Made by a program: the position numbers and the translations under genes. 64,000 bases of DNA, from positions 1 to 64,000 of the forward strand of contig CALSQY010000003.1 in the NCBI GenBank assembly GCA_943788615.1, read 5' to 3'. Below the pieces are notes generated by a model. It ran no database searches, had not been told where the DNA came from, and worked only from the letters and a program-made list of their open reading frames with translations. Shown here in pieces: positions 62,083 through 64,000 of this stretch. The number at the start of each line of letters is the position of its first letter. Within the stretch, counting starts at the first letter, position 1. Source of the stretch: UBA4465 sp002292365 (GTDB taxonomy: Bacteria; Bacteroidota; Bacteroidia; Cytophagales; Cyclobacteriaceae).

Positions 62083-62255
62083 TCCCTAACCTACCATTCC
62101 AGATTTAATAATATTTTTAGGAAAGTGCTTTTTAACAGCTCAAGAAAAGAGAGGTTTCCGATGAAAAAAAAGATGAACAACCAAGCGGTGAAAAGGACTT
62201 ATACTAATATGATTTTTGGTTTTTTTATTTTAGACAACATTGGAAGAATAAGTAA

Positions 62256-63127
62256 TTACTTACTCTTCACCTCCATTAAATAATCATAGAAATGTGGATA
62301 ACCAGATCCTGTTGTTCTATATATGTCAACATAATATTCTTTCATTTCGGCTCCTTGATCGGCAATTTTGATTGTAGACTGATTTTTACTCTCTAAAAAC
62401 ATTTTAATCTCATCAATCTTTTCGCAATCAATTAAAAGCTCTGTAAATTTTCATATAGCCAATCTTTATTATTTCAGTAACAAGTTTATCAGGATTAGGT
62501 AAGGTATCATAGAGAGCCTTTCAAACCCTTTTGATAAACCTCTGGATTAGAATAAAGTGCCTCCCAATAATCAGCCTTTTTCATCACTTCATTAGGTGGT
62601 ATTGTCAATCGATAAAATTCACGCTCATCCTTATCTAAGGATTGCCATAGAACACTCCTAAATTGTGGTTTTTCTTGCCAATAACTAATCTCAGATTTCA
62701 CTAAAACATTCCAAGGAATTTTTATCTGACCATCCATCCCTTTGATTATGGAAGTTTTAACGATGTCAAAATATGAATTGAATTCTATAAAAAGGAAAAC
62801 CTCATCATTACGCTTCACTAACAAATAATCTTTGTTGTGTGCTGAACAAGCTTCTATCTCTTTAAATGAAACTCCAAACTTTTGTTTACAAGCCTTTTTT
62901 AACCTTTTTTCTAGCGATTTTTCCATTGAATTATGATAAATCGTTCTCTTGACAAGTGTGTAAGACTTCAATAGTATTTGCATATCCTCGTTCGCTTCTT
63001 TTGGAATACCATCATCTATTTGAACGTATTTGTTTTTGTTTTCTATAAATACACGCAAATAATGGAATTTATTGGATGCCCGTCCACTTCGTGGTTTAAT
63101 AATGTAACAGCCTACCTCAAGGTTCAT
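62256..63127 (-). pseudogene. Soluble protein of unknown family with C-terminal frameshifts
   Basis: ATG 63127 encodes 206 residues (MNLEVGCYIIKPRSGRASNK, VQIDDGIPKEANEDMQILLK, PWNVLVKSEISYW) to TGA 62507. Other frames continue the protein: YDTLPNPDKLVTEIIKIGY, then LIDCEKIDEIKMFLESKNQS, KIADQGAEMKEYYVDIYR and a stop at 62256. Two indels separate them. The first 206 residues may still be made. Function unknown. Confidence 0.55.
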
Positions 63128-63330
63128 TGTGCGAAATTAATCCTAGTCTTTCTAAAAACCAAAAATCTGTAATGATAAGAGTACGGGGTTATTTGGTATT
63201 TGACTTTAAAGCCTTTCTTAATGGTAGGTAGGGTTCCTTTTATCTTTAAATGAGTACTATTAGAAGAGCTGTATGTATGCCCGATTTTAGTACTCCATTC
63301 CTGTATTAACTCTAATTGAGCAGTTAAATC
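63128..63330. repeat. D remnant and AT-rich interval
   Basis: 63262-63320 keeps a degraded D piece (gtatgtatgcccgattttag, tactccattcctgtatt). The rest, including agagtacggggttatttggt, has no gene. Confidence 0.45.
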
Positions 63331-63406
63331 GATTAATGTTTTTTTGGATTAGAATGTAAATTTATTTCCTTTACAAAAATTAATCATAAATTAAATAATA
63401 TTGAAA

Positions 63407-64000
63407 ATGAAAAACTTTTTGACAACTTTTTTATTATTTTTCACTTTTTTTGCAAGTGCGCAATACTGCATATTTTTTGATTTTGAGGCAAAAGAACCAG
63501 AAATGGTTGTATCAACCTTGAAAGGTATGATGGATACAGATTGGGGTAAAAACATTCAAGGCTCAAAATCACTTTTTTCTTTAAACTTCAACGGTGATAA
63601 CCAGGCTACCCACACTGTACAATTCTGTTTTCAAGACGAAGCTGGATTACAATCATTTATGACCTCTTGGGGGCAGTCAACAGATGCACAACTATTTGGA
63701 GAAAAATTAGGAAAATTTACCAATAATGTATCACAGTCAATAAATACACCTGCTTGGTATAAAAATGATTGGTCAAATGATAATGTATTCATGATGTACC
63801 AAATGGAAGTATCAAACCCTGCCAAATATGTGCAAGAATTTGCTGCTTTTTCCCAGAAAATGGCACCGAAGTTAGGTTTTGAGAATAGTTCATACGGTGT
63901 AGGTTATCCCATCGTAGGCAAGACAGATGAATTCTCCCATTTTGTTTGGATTGGCTCACCAGATATTAAAACTGCGCTTGCAGGGACAAAAAAAATGTTT
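63407..64000 (+). CDS. Secreted tandem alpha/beta-barrel-like protein (3' end outside window)
   Basis: Plus frame open from ATG 63407 to the edge, 198 codons so far. Signal peptide MKNFLTTFLLFFTFFASAQ. The mature part has two similar halves: MVVSTLKGMMDTDWGKNIQG ... HTVQFCFQDEAGLQSFM, and VFMMYQMEVSNPAKYVQEFA ... SHFVWIGSPDIKTA. Similar in build to 49486-50160. A tandem ferredoxin-like fold seems likely. Function unknown. Confidence 0.75.
   Translation, partial: MKNFLTTFLLFFTFFASAQYCIFFDFEAKEPEMVVSTLKGMMDTDWGKNIQGSKSLFSLNFNGDNQATHTVQFCFQDEAGLQSFMTSWGQSTDAQLFGEKLGKFTNNVSQSINTPAWYKNDWSNDNVFMMYQMEVSNPAKYVQEFAAFSQKMAPKLGFENSSYGVGYPIVGKTDEFSHFVWIGSPDIKTALAGTKKMF

Noticed and set aside
62059..62283. 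Plus-strand ORF of 74 codons
   Set aside because: Antisense to the small 61873-62082 gene and to the tail of the 62256-63127 pseudogene; composition is not gene-like.
1..64000. CRISPR array or cas genes
   Set aside because: Repeats are long, few, widely spaced and separated by genes; there are no short regular repeats with unique spacers. DUF2779 has a Cas4-like part, but no cas neighbours.

Overview
The window is AT-rich DNA from a Bacteroidota bacterium, probably a marine Flavobacteriia or Cytophagia relative. The main clues are a giant secreted protein ending in a Por/type IX secretion (T9SS) sorting domain, BspA-like DUF285 lipoproteins, SHOCT, DUF6090 and DUF4468-like proteins, and TAnnTTTG-type promoter boxes. 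I saw no rRNA, tRNA or CRISPR array. Most genes are small, single, accessory genes; very little looks like core metabolism.

The region is built from one set of repeated fragments that appear to come from a phage-like element. I call them A (a conserved 5' block ending in an ATG that encodes MDLSYAQVKRLYKKKK), B (the 3' end of a 52-residue gene ending in DDPECEACGS), H (an intergenic block after B), C (a hairpin/terminator block), D (a winged-helix replication-type gene) and E (a block after a virion-like gene). The parental form of A to B is the lysis-like module at 1.8-3.9 kb. Further on, A and B are fused into elements of about 220-250 bp at 22.2, 31.2, 34.2, 49.1, 52.3 and 57.7 kb. The copy at 22.2-23.0 kb keeps A-B-H-C-D-E in order. 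Almost every A block has a cargo gene starting just upstream on the opposite strand, whichever way A points. B blocks, often fused to half of C, separate further minus-strand cargo genes, giving a cassette-like layout.

Layout: 0-1.8 kb, DUF285 lipoprotein and a membrane protein. 1.8-3.9 kb, lysis-like module with two frameshifts. 3.9-9.4 kb, secreted, lipoprotein and SHOCT cargo with a partly duplicated and decayed gene pair. 9.4-20.4 kb, a decayed prophage: replication and recombination genes (exonuclease, resolvase-like, DnaB-like helicase, Prim-Pol, YqaJ-like nuclease) are broken by frameshifts, but the repressor-like gene and tyrosine integrase are intact. 20.5-38.6 kb, cargo genes between repeat remnants: metallopeptidase, RidA, XRE-membrane regulator, methyltransferase, CDGSH, DoxX, SPOR, SGNH hydrolase, c-type cytochrome. 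38.7-47.9 kb, a lipoprotein and a 2496-residue T9SS adhesin bracketed by direct repeats. 48-64 kb, more cargo, including TerB-like, DUF2779 plus a secreted DNA/RNA nuclease, GDCCVxC, SRPBCC and NTF2-like genes, and several cargo genes interrupted only by isolated stop codons.

I read this as a hotspot where related prophages or their deletion derivatives landed repeatedly, delivered small cargo genes under a shared divergent promoter region, and then decayed. That is inference; the repeats, their order and the orientation rule are seen directly.
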